A stretch of DNA of 64,000 nucleotides. Source: Mactromeris polynyma. Its lineage: Eukaryota > Mollusca > Bivalvia > Venerida > Mactridae. The stretch covers positions 1 to 64,000 of the forward strand of contig JASFXZ010000092.1 in NCBI GenBank assembly GCA_032209605.1, given 5' to 3'. Position numbers and translations under genes: made by a program. The notes under the pieces were generated by a model that saw only the letters and a program-made list of their open reading frames with translations, was not told the origin of the DNA and did no database searches. This document shows, piece by piece, positions 46,871 to 59,997 of the stretch. The number at the start of each line of letters is the position of its first letter. Position 1 is the first letter of the stretch.

Positions 46871-49690
46871 TTGTTAATTTTACTGTCCAAATCTTTGGTA
46901 TTTCCCTTTATTTCAAGTTCTTTGGTGGATTACTGCAAGTAGATTATATCATGACTCTGTTATTTTCACTGGTTTTCATATCAATCTCATCCTAGGTACG
47001 TACTCAGGCTATTCGTAACATATATGATACCCTGGGTAAAACGAGTGTAAAAATCTCATACTCATGAATAATAAATGAGGTGAAATCCAGCCACTTAATT
47101 GACCACATGACACACGTCTCATGCTATACTGAAATTGCCTAAGAGTTACGGATGAAATCATGGTTCTGAGCGATCCAATGAGATCACGGCCATTTTGTCG
47201 AATTTGCAGTTAGCTCTTCACAAAGAATGATGGTATAGACTCGACAACATCAAATAGAACTGCATACTGATTTAATTCTCCATACATTATCACAGCATAC
47301 ATATTGCACATAAAATCTAAGTAAAGTTTGGATTAGAACAAAAAAAAATACACATAGCCAAATTATACACGCACCAAAATCATAATCCACAAAATACCAT
47401 ACACCAAAAAATAGGCAAGTGATAAATAGTTCAAGATGGCTTATTCCCCTTACATACTCTATAGAACTAAGTTTTAGGTGAAAGAAACTACCAAACTTTC
47501 TAGTGTATTCACAAAAATCTGAGAATTCACTCAAATTATTTGAGATTATCCTCAAATGCTATTCTCTCAGAATATTTGAGGGTCAGCTCATGTTGAGGGT
47601 TCACTCAAATAGTTGAGGTTGGTCTGTGACATGCTTGTTACTTTAGAATGTTTCATGAATACAGATTTGAACAGGAACTCTACTGAGTGGAAACTCGGCT
47701 AATTTGAGCTCGAGGTAATACTCAAAATGTGATTTTTTGTAAATATAGGTCCAGACTCTTTACAGTCATGAATTAAAGGATTCTGTTTCAACCGTGAACA
47801 ATACAGCATGGAGCTGATGTACAATGTACTATTTTACAATGTATGAAAAGATATCGACAACATTCACAATATGAATGTTCACGTCAAGTTCTACACATTT
47901 CTTTGCCACAACATGGAATAAGTCTACTTAAGACAGAAATTATGCAAAAACAGATTTAAAAAAAAAAATACTAATCCTGAAAAATCCTGAATATTTAGAT
48001 TGATCTTTCTTGACAAGTCTTTCATGAACAGTTAGCCATGGATGCTGAATTATTAATTTTAACTTAAAAGTTGTCTTCAAAAAGATTACAGATTTGTTCT
48101 TTAGCTGTACATATACATAATGTAGACAGCAGTTCAATCTGATTAAATAATTATTCCATCTCATTAAAAGATTACATATTCTGGTTATGTCATCTCGTAC
48201 AGTAAGTATAACATCTCATACAGTATAACATGAATCAAGGAGGAAACAGTCCAGCTTTCCTATCTCCTCAATCACCTTAACAGATAATCTAAATCAAGCA
48301 TGACATTAATACAAAAATGACAATATCATTATCATAGAAGAGGCACTACATTATAACGCCAAAACATCTCATTTCAGTCTGAACAAATCATCACCCATTC
48401 TCTCCTTACAGAGGGTTGACAAAGCAACTTGTTAAATACTTGTTCCATTCTCATTAAAAAATCGGATTTCTAGGGACTCAACCATACTAGACTTGCTGAA
48501 GATACGATTACATGTACAACAATAACAAAAGTTTACACCAAACACCAAATGATAAAGATATGGAATGTGTATATCACAAAATATATCATCAAGTAAGGAA
48601 TGCAATATACATATATATATATAATTATATACATTTTTACAACATTTATTCAACACTAATGAAAAAAGGCTATTGATATCAAAATGGGATTCCAAATTTT
48701 ACCATCCCTATAGAATTGTGTTAAATCTGCATGCGCCGTGCTTTGGAAATAAGTAAAGTAAAAAAAGAACAATAAAACAAATGTTGATGCCATCTGGAAA
48801 TCACATTCCTGCAGTCTTGCCTAGGATATGCAATGTATACACACTCTAGAACTTTTATTCTCGCATCAGACCTGCATTCAGTAAAGGTGTTTGCAGATAA
48901 CGTTTGAAATTTGGTTCCCCTTGTGCAGTGAATGTGATACGGCGGACCAGGGATACTAATAAAAGTTTTGTAACGTGAGCAAATGTAGCCCTAACTGAAC
49001 GCAAGGCAGATATGGCTTATGTACCGCAGAAACAATGTATATGTAATAATGTAACTGTAAATATGACAGAACGATGAAGTAAGTATCCATTTACACAGAA
49101 ATGAAACTCGTCTAATTGCACAAGAAAAAGTATTTATCCAACACTTCTTTACATATAATCTAACTACACACACGACAGTAAAAAAATTGAGAACAATTAG
49201 CTTATCAGCATGTACAATACAGGATCAACTAGTATAGTTCATGATTCGTAACTACATGCATAGGTTAAACATCTCTTTGGTTCAACAAAAACTGAACACA
49301 TGTATAAAATGACAATCTGGAAAGGTGACAAAAAAATACAGCTTTCTAAAAAAAAGAATACACACTAAAATACAAATATAATATATTTATTGGTCCGACC
49401 TTAAATTGAAGTTGGTTCTACAATTATAAAGTAAGGTTTTTCTTGTAGTCATGATATCAAGTGCAGACAATATTTGATAATTATATGAATTGTTCTTTCC
49501 AAATCTATGACTATTTTGGTATGTTAGGGGTCCAACTTAACACAACTGATCATTCCAAGATATATCAAGGCGCTTACAGTGATAATAACACAATAAAAAA
49601 CAGTCTGTTACATAAAAAGTGAAGTGTTTATTTATTATAGTCACACCTATTTAAAGGGCCTGTCATTTCTGACTTATGAGACACCTATTC
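46871..49690. other. non-coding region downstream of AGTRAP
   Basis: No exon recognised. Part could be a long AGTRAP 3' UTR, but no polyadenylation site can be fixed. About 47515-47720 is rich in 'ctcaaat/atttgag' inverted pairs and may be an eroded TIR element. Confidence 0.4.
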
Positions 49691-49799
49691 TCTGAGCATA
49701 TTTACTTCCCCGATTCCTATACTTTCATGCCAGACACCAGGCAGGTAAGCGCAAGGTAATCATTATTTAACAAGCTGGCAGCTCACCAATCCGCCATAT

Positions 49800-49890
49800 C
49801 AGAACGGACACCTACCGGGGATTCAAACCTTCGACCTTGCGCTCCCAAGATGGATGCATTAACCACTCGGCCACAGGAGACAGTATGTAT
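49800..49890 (-). mobile_element. tRNA-derived SINE head
   Basis: The minus strand reads 'gtggccgagtggttaatgc', a good pol III A box of the Ser/Leu tRNA type, and 47 bp later 'ggtttgaatcc' as B box. The body would extend toward lower coordinates (about 49640), where I cannot define an end. Confidence 0.7.
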
Positions 49891-50764
49891 GGTTCTAAAT
49901 GGTGCACAGGAATCACAAAAACCAATGTCAATAAATTGAATGAAGCTATGTGAAATTTTAGACTGGCACAGTTTGAATATTTTCTATCAGTGGAATGCAT
50001 AAAACTTACAATTTATTGAAAATAACCAAAAATCTTCATAAAATAATTCAGGCTATAATTAAACAATTGTTAGTTTGGCATAACCCTCCATACTCATGAA
50101 AATGGCCCCCAAATCGAAATATTTTAGGGGTCCGAGTGGGAATTTTTAGCAGCATAATATAGTGAACACTATTATGACCATAAAAATAATAGATAAAAAA
50201 TTAATTACCAACCTATCCATCGAAATTTTGCTGGGTAGGGTTTTGCCATACAATTTTTTTAGGACGGCCTCAATACTTTATATACAAGGTGTGACATACG
50301 GCAGAAACAAGAATTCTTTCAAAATAGTCACCTGTTACAAACAAGCCATGAATGGTATTTGTCCTCGATCACAACATTGTTACCAAAAGGTCATTTTACA
50401 GCAGCCGTGTAAAATCAATAGATAAAATCACATGAACACAATTTGCAGCATTACTCTATTGGGACTTAGTTTGTTAATGGAAAACAAGATCTGTCCACAT
50501 TTGTTATTATTATGTTTCATACAGATGAATAAAAGAAATAACGATACAGGTGTAGTTAAGGTAGTTGATAATACATTGTAGTTATTTCTTATTACAATAA
50601 TGCATACAAATAGCAATGATAGCCTAGTTACAATATCTAACAAATATATTGACAGTCTAGAAACATTTCATCAGCAAATTTCTACCAATCATTTTAGACG
50701 ACCAACGATGTACTACACCAAGTTTATCATATGATGCATCATCATGGAAATTTGAGAATTGGGA

Positions 50765-50937
50765 CAGTTAAACCTCAATAATAAGACAATCAATGGGACC
50801 CTTGATAACTGGTCTTTTTTCTTTTTATTGAGGTGGTCTTAATATTGAGGAAAATAAAAAGCAAAACAGTAACAATAGAAGAGCAAATTGTGTTTTTAAT
50901 CTTATTATTGGGGTGGTCTTTAAGTGAGGTTTTAAAG
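50765..50937. mobile_element. pogo/Tc1-like MITE, family A copy 3 (eroded)
   Basis: It starts 'cagttaaacctcaataataa' and contains 'gggacccttgataactggtc', 'tattgaggtggtctta' and 'gcaaaacagtaac', matching the copy at 142. The right CTG terminus and TA duplication are lost. Confidence 0.7.
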
Positions 50938-50999
50938 TATTTAAATCTTTTACAGTATTACAGCAAAACTTAAGGAACAAATTTGATGGTCGCAACATA

Positions 51000-51005
51000 T
51001 TTATT
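51000..51005 (-). terminator. possible AGTRAP polyadenylation signal
   Basis: AATAAA on the minus strand about 700 bp after the AGTRAP stop codon. Other matches exist in this AT-rich flank, so the choice is weak. Confidence 0.2.
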
Positions 51006-51705
51006 GTAGCTGTAGTAATGCACAAACCCTGTATAATTAAGTCAACAAAAATATATAATGAACCAGACAAACTACTGTTTATACCCTACTAGATATTGAC
51101 TCAAACAATAATGGCACGATAGAAATAAACATATGAGGGAAATACCAGAATGCTCCCAGTTCTGCAAATCACATTCTAGTCAAACATTAAATGAATATAC
51201 AGATAATTTCTTCACAACGTTTTGGTTTGAGATCTTTATCAAGTAACCGATTTTTCAATTTACAATTTTCCAATTGTTTGACACAAACTCAAATTTCATA
51301 CAATCGAAAGTCTGCATTGATCTGTGTATATCATTCCAACTGTATTTAATTTTGCAAGATGTACAATAACATGACAAAATATTGAGGGGTGAAATTCAAA
51401 CTATACAAAAATACAAACAAACAAAAAAAGACCAATTGGTTTCTCTTTCGCACTCAATGTGTGAAGCTTGTAAAATCGTTGTTCAATGCTAAATAAAGTA
51501 TATAAAGTCTGTTTCAAGCATTTCCCAGAATGACATTATAAAACATTTAAACAGACAAAAAATGAAGTAAATAAACAATTTGTATTCAAAAACCAATTAA
51601 GCGTTATATGTAAAACAGTATGAATACATTTTGTATATTACATTACACAATTCTAACATTCCTCACAGAACTCATCTTACATAATCGCTACGACAATGAA
51701 GTATG

Positions 51706-54700
51706 TTAGTGTTTGTCCGCTCCTGTGAATGGCTGTTGATTTGGTTCATAACCTTGGTCATCTACGGAGGCAGTGCGAGGGGGAGGGGGTGTATCTATGT
51801 TATCATAACCACCATGTTGAGGACTGCCCCCTACAATTGAAACAATAAGCAATAGATAAGGCCATACTGTTTTTAAAAAACACAAAGCCAGATAATAGAC
51901 AATGTATCATTTCTCATGTTTTAAGGAATTAAACATGATAAACAACTTGATTTCTTTGTGAAACATTAGATGTCTGACAGAAAAACTGACTAGTTATAAC
52001 TCACTATTTTCAAACATGCAAGTTAACAAAATATTAATGAAAAAAATATGTAAATAAGACACAGCAGTTACATACCTTATACGTTTTTTTTTAAATTTTA
52101 TACAATTTTAATAAATTATGACAAATACGCAGTATTTTTTGGCCATTTTTTAACATGTTCAACCCAACTAATCTGATAGGAATTTTCTTTCTGTTTTTGA
52201 GAGGGGAATTTTAAATTAAAATAGTTGGAAAACATTATTTTATTAGGTGAACGGTACCTACAAATGACCTCAAAAATGGAAAATGAGTGCCTTGAATTAA
52301 ATATTTAATTTGCAATATCAGTTGTAAGAATGCATCTCAGTAGTAGAAACTTAAATCCCAAACAATTGTTGAGGGACGGACGGACATTAATGTTACACAG
52401 ACACAAGAAACAATTGGAACCTATGCCTCCATCAAGTTATTTCCAACATAACTATGTTTAACATGCAAATATATGGGCTTATTGCCAAAATACCAGTGCT
52501 TAAATTCAAAGACTGCATTATCTTCAACTTTACATTATTCATAAATATACATAATCTAACAATTAGGCAGAAGAGAGCTCATTAAATATAAATCATTAAT
52601 TATTGATTTGGTATATTCCCCCATCCATATGTGTTCAAAAGATTCAATAGACTTACCAAATCCTGGCAGACTGCCAACTCCTGGAATGTTGAAATCCGAA
52701 TATGATCCTCCTCGTTCTCTATAAATTCTATACACCAAGAATGCAGTAATTGGTTTGATGATCAAGTTAGTAATACACATACTATAGACTGGTTAAAGAT
52801 ATAATTTACAGAGCCATTCTAGAGCAAGTGAAATAATACATGTCAAAATTAAAGCAAGCTATCTCATAAAAAGCAGAAAGTCAAAATTATCCATGTATAC
52901 AATTTGCTGAAATCATGGATGGATTTTTCTTCTTCTCTATTTCCAAAAAAGTAGATTCACTAAAATTAAGCATGTGCCAGTTCGGACTAGCACTCAGGAA
53001 TTAATGCTAGCCCGAAATTACTGTAAATTACAGTTACTAGACCCGGGCTTCAGGCTAGTGGGCTACCATGAAGACTGAACTTGTAGTAATAACATTCAAA
53101 CAAAAACAATACAATTATTACTGTGTGAGTTCAGTTCTTAAACTAAAAACACCCCAGCAATGAACAGCTAATCTAACAAACAAGGAGCAGAGACAGGCCC
53201 ACAGCTAGAGCACTAATCTAACAAACAAGGAGCAGAGACAGGCCCACAGCTAGAGCACTAATCTAACAAACAAGGAGCAGAGACAGGCCCACAGCTAGAG
53301 CACTAATCTAACAAACAAGGAGCAGAGACAGGCCCACAGCTAGAGCACTAATCTAACAAACAAGGAGCAGAGACAGGCCCACAGCTAGAGCACTAATCTA
53401 ACAAACAAGGAGCAGAGACAGGCCCACAGCTATAGCACTAATCTAACAAACAAGGAGCAGAGACAGGCCCACAGCTAGAGCACTAATCTAACAAACAAGG
53501 AGCAGAGACAGGCCCACAGCTAGAGCACTAATCTAACAAACAAGGAGCAGAGACAGGCCCACAGCTAGAGCACTAATCTAACAAACAAGGAGCAGAGACA
53601 GGCCCACAGCTAGAGCACTAATCTAACAAACAAGGAGCAGAGACAGGCCCACAGCTAGAGCACTAATCTAACAAACAAGGAGCAGAGACAGGCCCACAGC
53701 TAGAGCACTAATCTAACAAACAAGGAGCAGAGACAGGCCCACAGCTAGAGCACTAATCTAACAAACAAGGAGCAGAGACAGGCCCACAGCTAGAGCACTA
53801 ATCTAACAAACAAGGAGCAGAGACAGGCCCACAGCTAGAGCACTAATCTAACAAACAAGGAGCAGAGACAGGCCCACAGCTAGAGCACTAATCTAACAAA
53901 CAAGGAGCAGAGACAGGCCCACAGCTAGAGCACTAATCTAACAAACAAGGAGCAGAGACAGGCCCACAGCTAGAGCACTAATCTAACAAACAAGGAGCAG
54001 AGACAGGCCCACAGCTAGAGCACTAATCTAACAAACAAGGAGCAGAGACAGGCCCACAGCTAGAGCACTAATCTAACAAACAAGGAGCAGAGACAGGCCC
54101 ACAGCTAGAGCACTAATCTAACAAACAAGGAGCAGAGACAGGCCCACAGCTAGAGCACTAATCTAACAAACAAGGAGCAGAGACAGGCCCACAGCTAGAG
54201 CACTAATCTAACAAACAAGGAGCAGAGACAGGCCCACAGCTAGAGCACTAATCTAACAAACAAGGAGCAGAGACAGGCCCACAGCTAGAGCACTAATCTA
54301 ACAAACAAGGAGCAGAGACAGGCCCACAGCTAGAGCACTAATCTAACAAACAAGGAGCAGAGACAGGCCCACAGCTAGAGCACTAATCTAACAAACAAGG
54401 AGCAGAGACAGGCCCACAGCTAGAGCACTAATCTAACAAACAAGGAACAGGAGGCATTTTAGATAGAAAAATCTATTTCTTTTTTTTGAAAATGACTACA
54501 TTTTGACTAGCCCCACTTACCTATGTGTAAGACAAGGTCATTTTAATAAAAATCCCATCAACACATACTGTTCTAAGATAGGTTTTGAAATGTATGAGGT
54601 GTTTCAGCTTGAGATCCTAGCTTCAGTAAATCCAACATTTCACTGTTAATGTTACAAAAAGGATACCCAAGAGAGAATCGATATTCATTTCTCAAAGATC

Positions 54701-57700
54701 CTGAAAATAAAGCAGCATATTTTAGAGATACCATAGATAGTTCCCACATCTACAATATTTACCTCCCTTGTTGTTAAGCATCGACCATTTTGATAGGCAA
54801 AACTGATAAAGCACTTATAGGAGTAACTCCCAAATAGGAGATAATTGAGAAAATACCAACTTTCTGAGCCATCTGCCCACATGAGCATAATGAATAACTA
54901 ATTTTTGTATATCTGATTATTTTATCATTGTTTACATTTTATTTCCTGTAAACTTTCAGGAAATTTGCCTATCAATATGACGGACTATTCAGAACAAGGG
55001 AGGTAAATATTGTAAATGTGGTAACTATCTATACAATCTATAAAAGACCTGGAGCATAAACAAAACATGTGGCTATTTCAGAGTTCTGCATTATAGTGCA
55101 TTATTCCAGTCTAAATATAAAAAAATCTTCCTCTCAAAAGACACACTGGATTGTAATATTGCCCCTATGATGAGTAACATGGTTAGTGAACACAATACTG
55201 CCATAAGCTTCCTCCTTAGGCTTTCTTACATTAAACTGCTTAATCAGCGAACACTTGAAACATTGATTACATGTCACATGTCACAGAGGACATAGGGATC
55301 TATTGTTTCATTACGATAGAAGGTGTATAAGATGTGCATTTTTATAATAATAAGCATAAAAATGAAAATAGTTATCAATGTTGGGTCTTTAAAACCTCCT
55401 TGATTCTAACCAATTTTGTAGGAAATGTTTATATCTTCTTACATGTCCAATGAGACAGTACATAGTTTAAGATCTATTTGGTACATTACCTGCAAGTTGC
55501 TCTGGCGCTTCATACAGAGTATACCCTCTAGGTTCATACAATCCTAGTAATATAATGTCTTGTAGAATGGAGAAAATATGACACAATAAGAACTGAAATA
55601 AAACGCACCCAGTAAATATATTGTAAACAGAAATTAGTTGGTTTGCCATTCTGACATCACAAGCCCTGGCCCTATTCACTGAAGGTGAAGATCATTTAAT
55701 TTCTATTTGAATGGTTTCTATCACAGGCACTTGAAACAAACTATTTTAATGTTTTATATGGCTTATTTACTACAATAACAGAACATTAAAATAATTTGTT
55801 TCAAGTACCGGTGATTTCTATTGGATCACATAAAGTAACACCATTTATAATGCAAGAAAAGACGCAGTCAGTGCTCACGAGAACAAATAGACGTTTGCTT
55901 TATTTCAACACAACTCTTAATTAAAGCTTGTTCTGTGGTCTGAAACTTAATATTAAACAGTTTATTTCATACACATTCTGTGAATCAAATATTATTGGCG
56001 ATTGTTTTATTTTGCTAATACTTGCAAATGGGCTAACACAATATAAAATGACAGCTTCCCAAATTCAAGTATCACCCCTATCACAGAAGTTCTATAAGAA
56101 ATGTCATGTATGATAAGTGATTTACAGTATACTTGCAACGAACAGTACCGTCCCTAAACTCAAATTGACCAGTTTGTGATATTGCCATCATTGTGTGTAT
56201 AGTATATTCCATGTTTTACACTCCCACCCACAATATAATAGTATTGCCATAGTCAACTGGTTCAATTCATCAAATAAACTACAGTCCAAGATACCATTTT
56301 CAACTTTGTATTACAGGTGTAAGGTCTAAAACAATAAGTCTGCTTCCTATAAAAACCTGACTAACCCCATTATTCTACTCCTATGCTGAATCTTTTTATG
56401 GCAAAACTCATGAAAGTCAGATAGTGATCTTAGCCCCTATATAAATGTTTTAAAGAAAATATAGAAAATAAATCCCAACCTACCAGTCCGATTGTTTTTG
56501 CGCATGTTACAGAAATATTTTAGGCCAAAGAATAATTGGTTTAAAAGAAGTAACTCGCAGGGGTGTCAATAAGAGCTGGTAAAATTACCCAGTCACTAAA
56601 GCCTCATCACTTTTATAGTATGAATGATCATAATTAAGGGGAGTATCCCCCAGACCCCTGCATACTTGTGGTGATTTCCCTGCTACTGCAAGAATTAGCG
56701 ACACACCTGGTTTAAATTAGTACCCTTACCATCAGTGCAGCATCAGAGGACTCATGATGTACAATACTCCATACGCCTAGTGATAACACAAATAAGTTCA
56801 TGTACACATAAGATAATGGAAGAAATCCCTGGCACATACAAGCCCTGAAAAACAAAAGCAAATAGTTGAAAGAAGGGTTGAACTTGCAGAAATTGTTTGG
56901 TACCACAAAAAGATTTTATACAAACTATCACTGTTAATCCAACAAATTAAAGCAAATTAACTGACACGTATATCTATACATGGCTTATCTAATTATTGTC
57001 ATTCACATTTCTTATGAACATTGATAGTTTTATAGATTATTAAATAATACAATTTGTTTTTATCTATGATTGTGAGTTCGAAGATCATCAATAAGTATAA
57101 ATAATGAAAGATAAAATGTGTTAAATTTATCATACAATAGACATAATATCAAATGACAACACTTACCATGTTGTAAACACAAAATGGACAAAGATGATCA
57201 ACTGAAAAGAATAAAGAAACAGTGATTACATTTAAAGATGTTTCTGTTAAATTCAAATAACTAATGAAGAGCACTTAGTATCACAATTAGGTATGTATAA
57301 CATAGTTCCCACATCTACAATATCTACCTCCCTTGTTGTTATCTATCGGCTATTTTGATATACGAAACTTATAAGTTATAGGAGTCATTTCCAAATATGT
57401 GATAATTGAGAAAATACCTGGAGAATTTACATGTGACAACCACTTTTTCTTCAACTTACTGAGCCAAATGCCTACATGAGCATAATGAATACCAAATATT
57501 CCCTTATAAACGCCCCTCCCCTAATAAACGCCCCCCCCCCTATTTTGAAAAAAAAAGCCCTGAAATATTCTAATTTGATCCGAAAATATTCTTACTTTGA
57601 TCTGTCATTTATATCCTTCACCCGTAAATGCAATGTATCTAATGATCAAAATGACACTAAATAAAGCAATGTTCACACAATAAAAGCATTATCAGTTACC

Positions 57701-59203
57701 ATAGAATGTTAAACTTTAAGCACAAGTTTGAACTTTAAAACGGTCCACTATTGATGTTTAAAACTTCAAAACTCGGTGAAGTGAGGCAAAAGACAAAGGT
57801 CACATAGACAACTACATGTAAGACTGGCAATACTGCTATCTGTGACATATTTTACTGTGCTCTCTGTTACGTAATACTGTTGGGCAGATCAAAGGTGTTA
57901 GTTTTGAAGATATTTTAGGCTAGCAAGTGGAAGTTTCGGCACCTCAGCTTAGGTCAAAGGTTAGAGAATGGCTAGTGGGTGTTGTACTTATTCTAATAGA
58001 TGCATATAAGACTGACATACTTATTCTAACAGATGCGCATAAGACTGAATTTATTTTTAGTGATTTTTTAACTCTATTAAACGCCCTCTCCTCTCAAAAT
58101 GTAACGCCCAGGGGCGTTTATTAGGGAATATTCGGTAAGTCATTTTTTATATATCAGATTAGTTTATCATCGTTTACATTATATTCCCCATAAACTTTAA
58201 GGAAATTTGCTTATCAAAATGGCTGACAATTCTGAACAAGGGAGGTAAATATTGTAGATGTGAGAACTATGTAAATTACTACACCATGTAATATTATAAA
58301 CACTAAATATGTCATGACACTGAGAATCAAAGAATTTTGCATATTTTGAAATCAACTGCAGATCTATAAATGTCATTACGAGTCTACAGACTAATGCTGT
58401 GGGAGATAACAGGACCAGAGTTGTGAAGAAAAGTAATCAATGTTTTCCTAATCCTATTGGGGACCACAATTTTGTAGTGATTCTGGAATACTGTCTTGGA
58501 CTTGGAACAGTTTGTATGGGTTTTTCAAAGCTAGAACAGCGTTAAAGTGAAATACTGATAGGGGTAATTGAAGGGCCAACATGTACAAAGCTGTTGTCAA
58601 AAAATGTCGTCTGCAATTTTTTGGGCCATTAATGGCATTATCACTTGCAGGGCTGTATTTTGGAATAAGTGAGCTTGAAGAACTCAACTGACTGCTGTAA
58701 TCCAGCACCCTTCATGATTCACCGCTGGAAAGTATATTTCCGATTCTGAATTAAATTCCGATCATAAAGTTATTCTAGGATTAAATGTTGTAAGGAAAAT
58801 AGTAATATCTTTGTCCTTCATCAACTCATTCCTTGACTTCTACACTTTTGATTTCTGTAGGATCGATTTTGCTGGTCAGATTTATATACGTCATGTAATG
58901 ATGTGTATAACGTCCAAGCCAGGACATATGACAAGGTCGCTACATAATATTGATAGAGTATGTGTATAGACTGTGTAAAGTATATTTGTACGGGCTCAGC
59001 CACACACCGTGCACCTGTGGGATCAATGAATTATTGTAACAAAAACTCGTGAAACTTGTTCCTGGTTTTGTATGTTTAGCTAGCAGTAAGATAATTTACA
59101 ACAGAATTCGTATTTCACATACACAAACGTTGGTTATGAAAGCATTATTTCATAGATTTTTCAAAAAATTACCAACCTTTAACGTTATCTGTGGAGGATT
59201 CAT
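51706..59203 (-). CDS. AGTRAP: type-1 angiotensin II receptor-associated protein (ATRAP) homologue, 6 exons
   Basis: Coding exons in order: 59203-59177, 57201-57167, 56844-56730, 55592-55490, 52788-52657, 51830-51706. Phases agree; the product is 178 aa (human is about 159). It opens MNPPQITLK, then LIIFVHFVFTTW (10-21) equivalent to the human VILLGHWLLTTW segment with no length change. LGVWSIVHHESSDAALM (43-59) is the conserved block between membrane segments, and IIKPITAFLVYRIYRERGG (103-121) is the family hallmark. Hydrophobic segments are near 10-21, 32-48, 60-78 and 95-113. The cytosolic tail (122-178) is Gly/Pro-rich and variable. In mammals the protein binds the AT1 receptor tail and promotes its internalisation; a mollusc role must differ or be broader. 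Exon 2 is only 35 nt. The exon 1 donor is a weak GTTGGT, chosen because it alone preserves the frame and the homology. Confidence 0.92.
52910..53085 (-). repeat. inverse copy of the 34.8-kb dispersed repeat
   Basis: Shares, as reverse complement, the 'atccatccatgatt', 'gggctagc' and 'agtcttca' blocks with 34823-34965. AGTRAP intron 4. Confidence 0.7.
53158..54447. repeat. 45-bp minisatellite, ~28 nearly identical copies
   Basis: The unit 'ctaatctaacaaacaaggag' plus 'cagagacaggcccacagcta' plus 'gagca' repeats at exactly 45 bp. I found a single internal substitution (ctatagca near 53432); the last unit changes to 'aaggaacagg'. It lies inside AGTRAP intron 4. Every frame contains stops. Confidence 0.97.
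54734..55033. mobile_element. MITE family B copy 2 (complete, AGTRAP intron 4)
   Basis: It starts 'atagatagttcccacatcta' and ends 'gtggtaactatctat'; inside both ends lie 'caatatttacctcccttgtt' and 'aacaagggaggtaaatattg', which are perfectly inverse. About 300 bp, no coding capacity. It is the uninterrupted reference for the copies at 30553 and 57301. Confidence 0.85.
55714..55821. mobile_element. MITE family C, ~107-bp foldback (AGTRAP intron 3)
   Basis: Left arm 'ttctatcacaggcacttgaa' continuing 'acaaactattttaatgtt' is inverse to 'aacattaaaataatttgttt' continuing 'caagtaccggtgatttcta', with about four mismatches in 39 bp and a ~28-bp centre. A half copy lies at 30975-31028. Confidence 0.85.
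57301..58271. mobile_element. MITE family B copy 3, split by a nested element (AGTRAP intron 1)
   Basis: It starts 'catagttcccacatctacaa' and ends 'gaacaagggaggtaaatatt' then 'gtgagaactatg'. The sequence follows the copy at 54734 up to 'catgagcataatgaata' and resumes at 'atatcagattagtttatcat'. The intervening ~640 bp are a second element (next entry). Confidence 0.85.
57490..58134. mobile_element. nested TIR element with TA target duplication
   Basis: Inverted ends 'ccaaatattcccttataaac' plus 'gcccc' and 'ggggcgtttattagggaata' plus 'ttcgg' agree at all but two positions over 25 bp, with TA outside each end. The related empty site at 54885 reads 'aatgaataactaattttt', with a single TA at that place. 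TA duplication fits Tc1/mariner-like transposition. Internally it holds GC-rich 'taaacgcccc' repeats near both ends and no transposase. Confidence 0.8.
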
Positions 59204-59832
59204 TTTAGTTGTCTGAAATATGATTCAGTTGGTTACGCAGCATCACGAGCTTCAGCTTGAATGTCAAGGACGAATCGTTAATCTCTAAATAAAAATAAGC
59301 TATTTGGAAACAAATAAGAAGTAAATAAATAGTATAACAACATCTTTTTAAATTCCTGAAATGTCCATCATCGATTTCGAATGGGAATATTTTGCTATAT
59401 ATTATTTGTGGACATATCGAAAAATTACTGAATATTTTGTCATAGAGACTATAAAATACATGTCGGTGTAACTGCGAGTAACATTAGAGTTTTGCATCGC
59501 ATTTATAGAAGTTTCAAGGTATATTTTAATGTCTTCTACTACGTAAACCCGTTCTTTTTTATTATATATGAATTAATACTTATTGTTTTCTGTAAATGTG
59601 TATTATAATATATTGTAACTAGATTTCGCGACACTCATGTTGGAAGGTCAACACTTGGCCCTGGGCCCCTTCACATTTCAAACTCGACCCCTGACACATG
59701 GACCCCTATGATCCATGTTTAAGTAAGTCATATCGACCCTGTATTTAATTAGCGGTTTATATATGTGTCAAGTGGTGTATGATCACTGTATGGACTTTTA
59801 AAGTGTTAAAAGTAAATCAAGGGGAAAAAGTG

Positions 59833-59904
59833 TGTCGGATGTGGGGCTCGAACCCACGACCCCCTAACACTAGTACGGCGCTCTACTGACTGAGCTAACC
59901 GGGC
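59833..59904 (-). tRNA. tRNA-Thr(AGT)-like pseudogene or SINE head
   Basis: It folds as a cloverleaf: D arm GCTC/GAGC paired, anticodon loop CTAGTGT with AGT, T arm GTGGG-TTCGAGC-CCCAC paired, and a T5 pol III terminator two bases after the 3' end. Two mismatches in the acceptor stem and one in the anticodon stem argue against a working tRNA. There is a second, 5'-truncated copy at about 59998-60058 within 170 bp. Confidence 0.6.
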
Positions 59905-59997
59905 AGCTATCTAACCCCGCATGACTACACTCCTCCCCTTCCAGCATTTGAGGCTCAACTACCAGGGGCCGTCAAACACCATTTAACTGATTATTTC

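Noticed and set aside
59833..59904. Functional tRNA-Thr(AGT) gene
   Set aside because: Two acceptor-stem mismatches and one anticodon-stem mismatch, plus a truncated neighbour, point to a pseudogene or SINE head.
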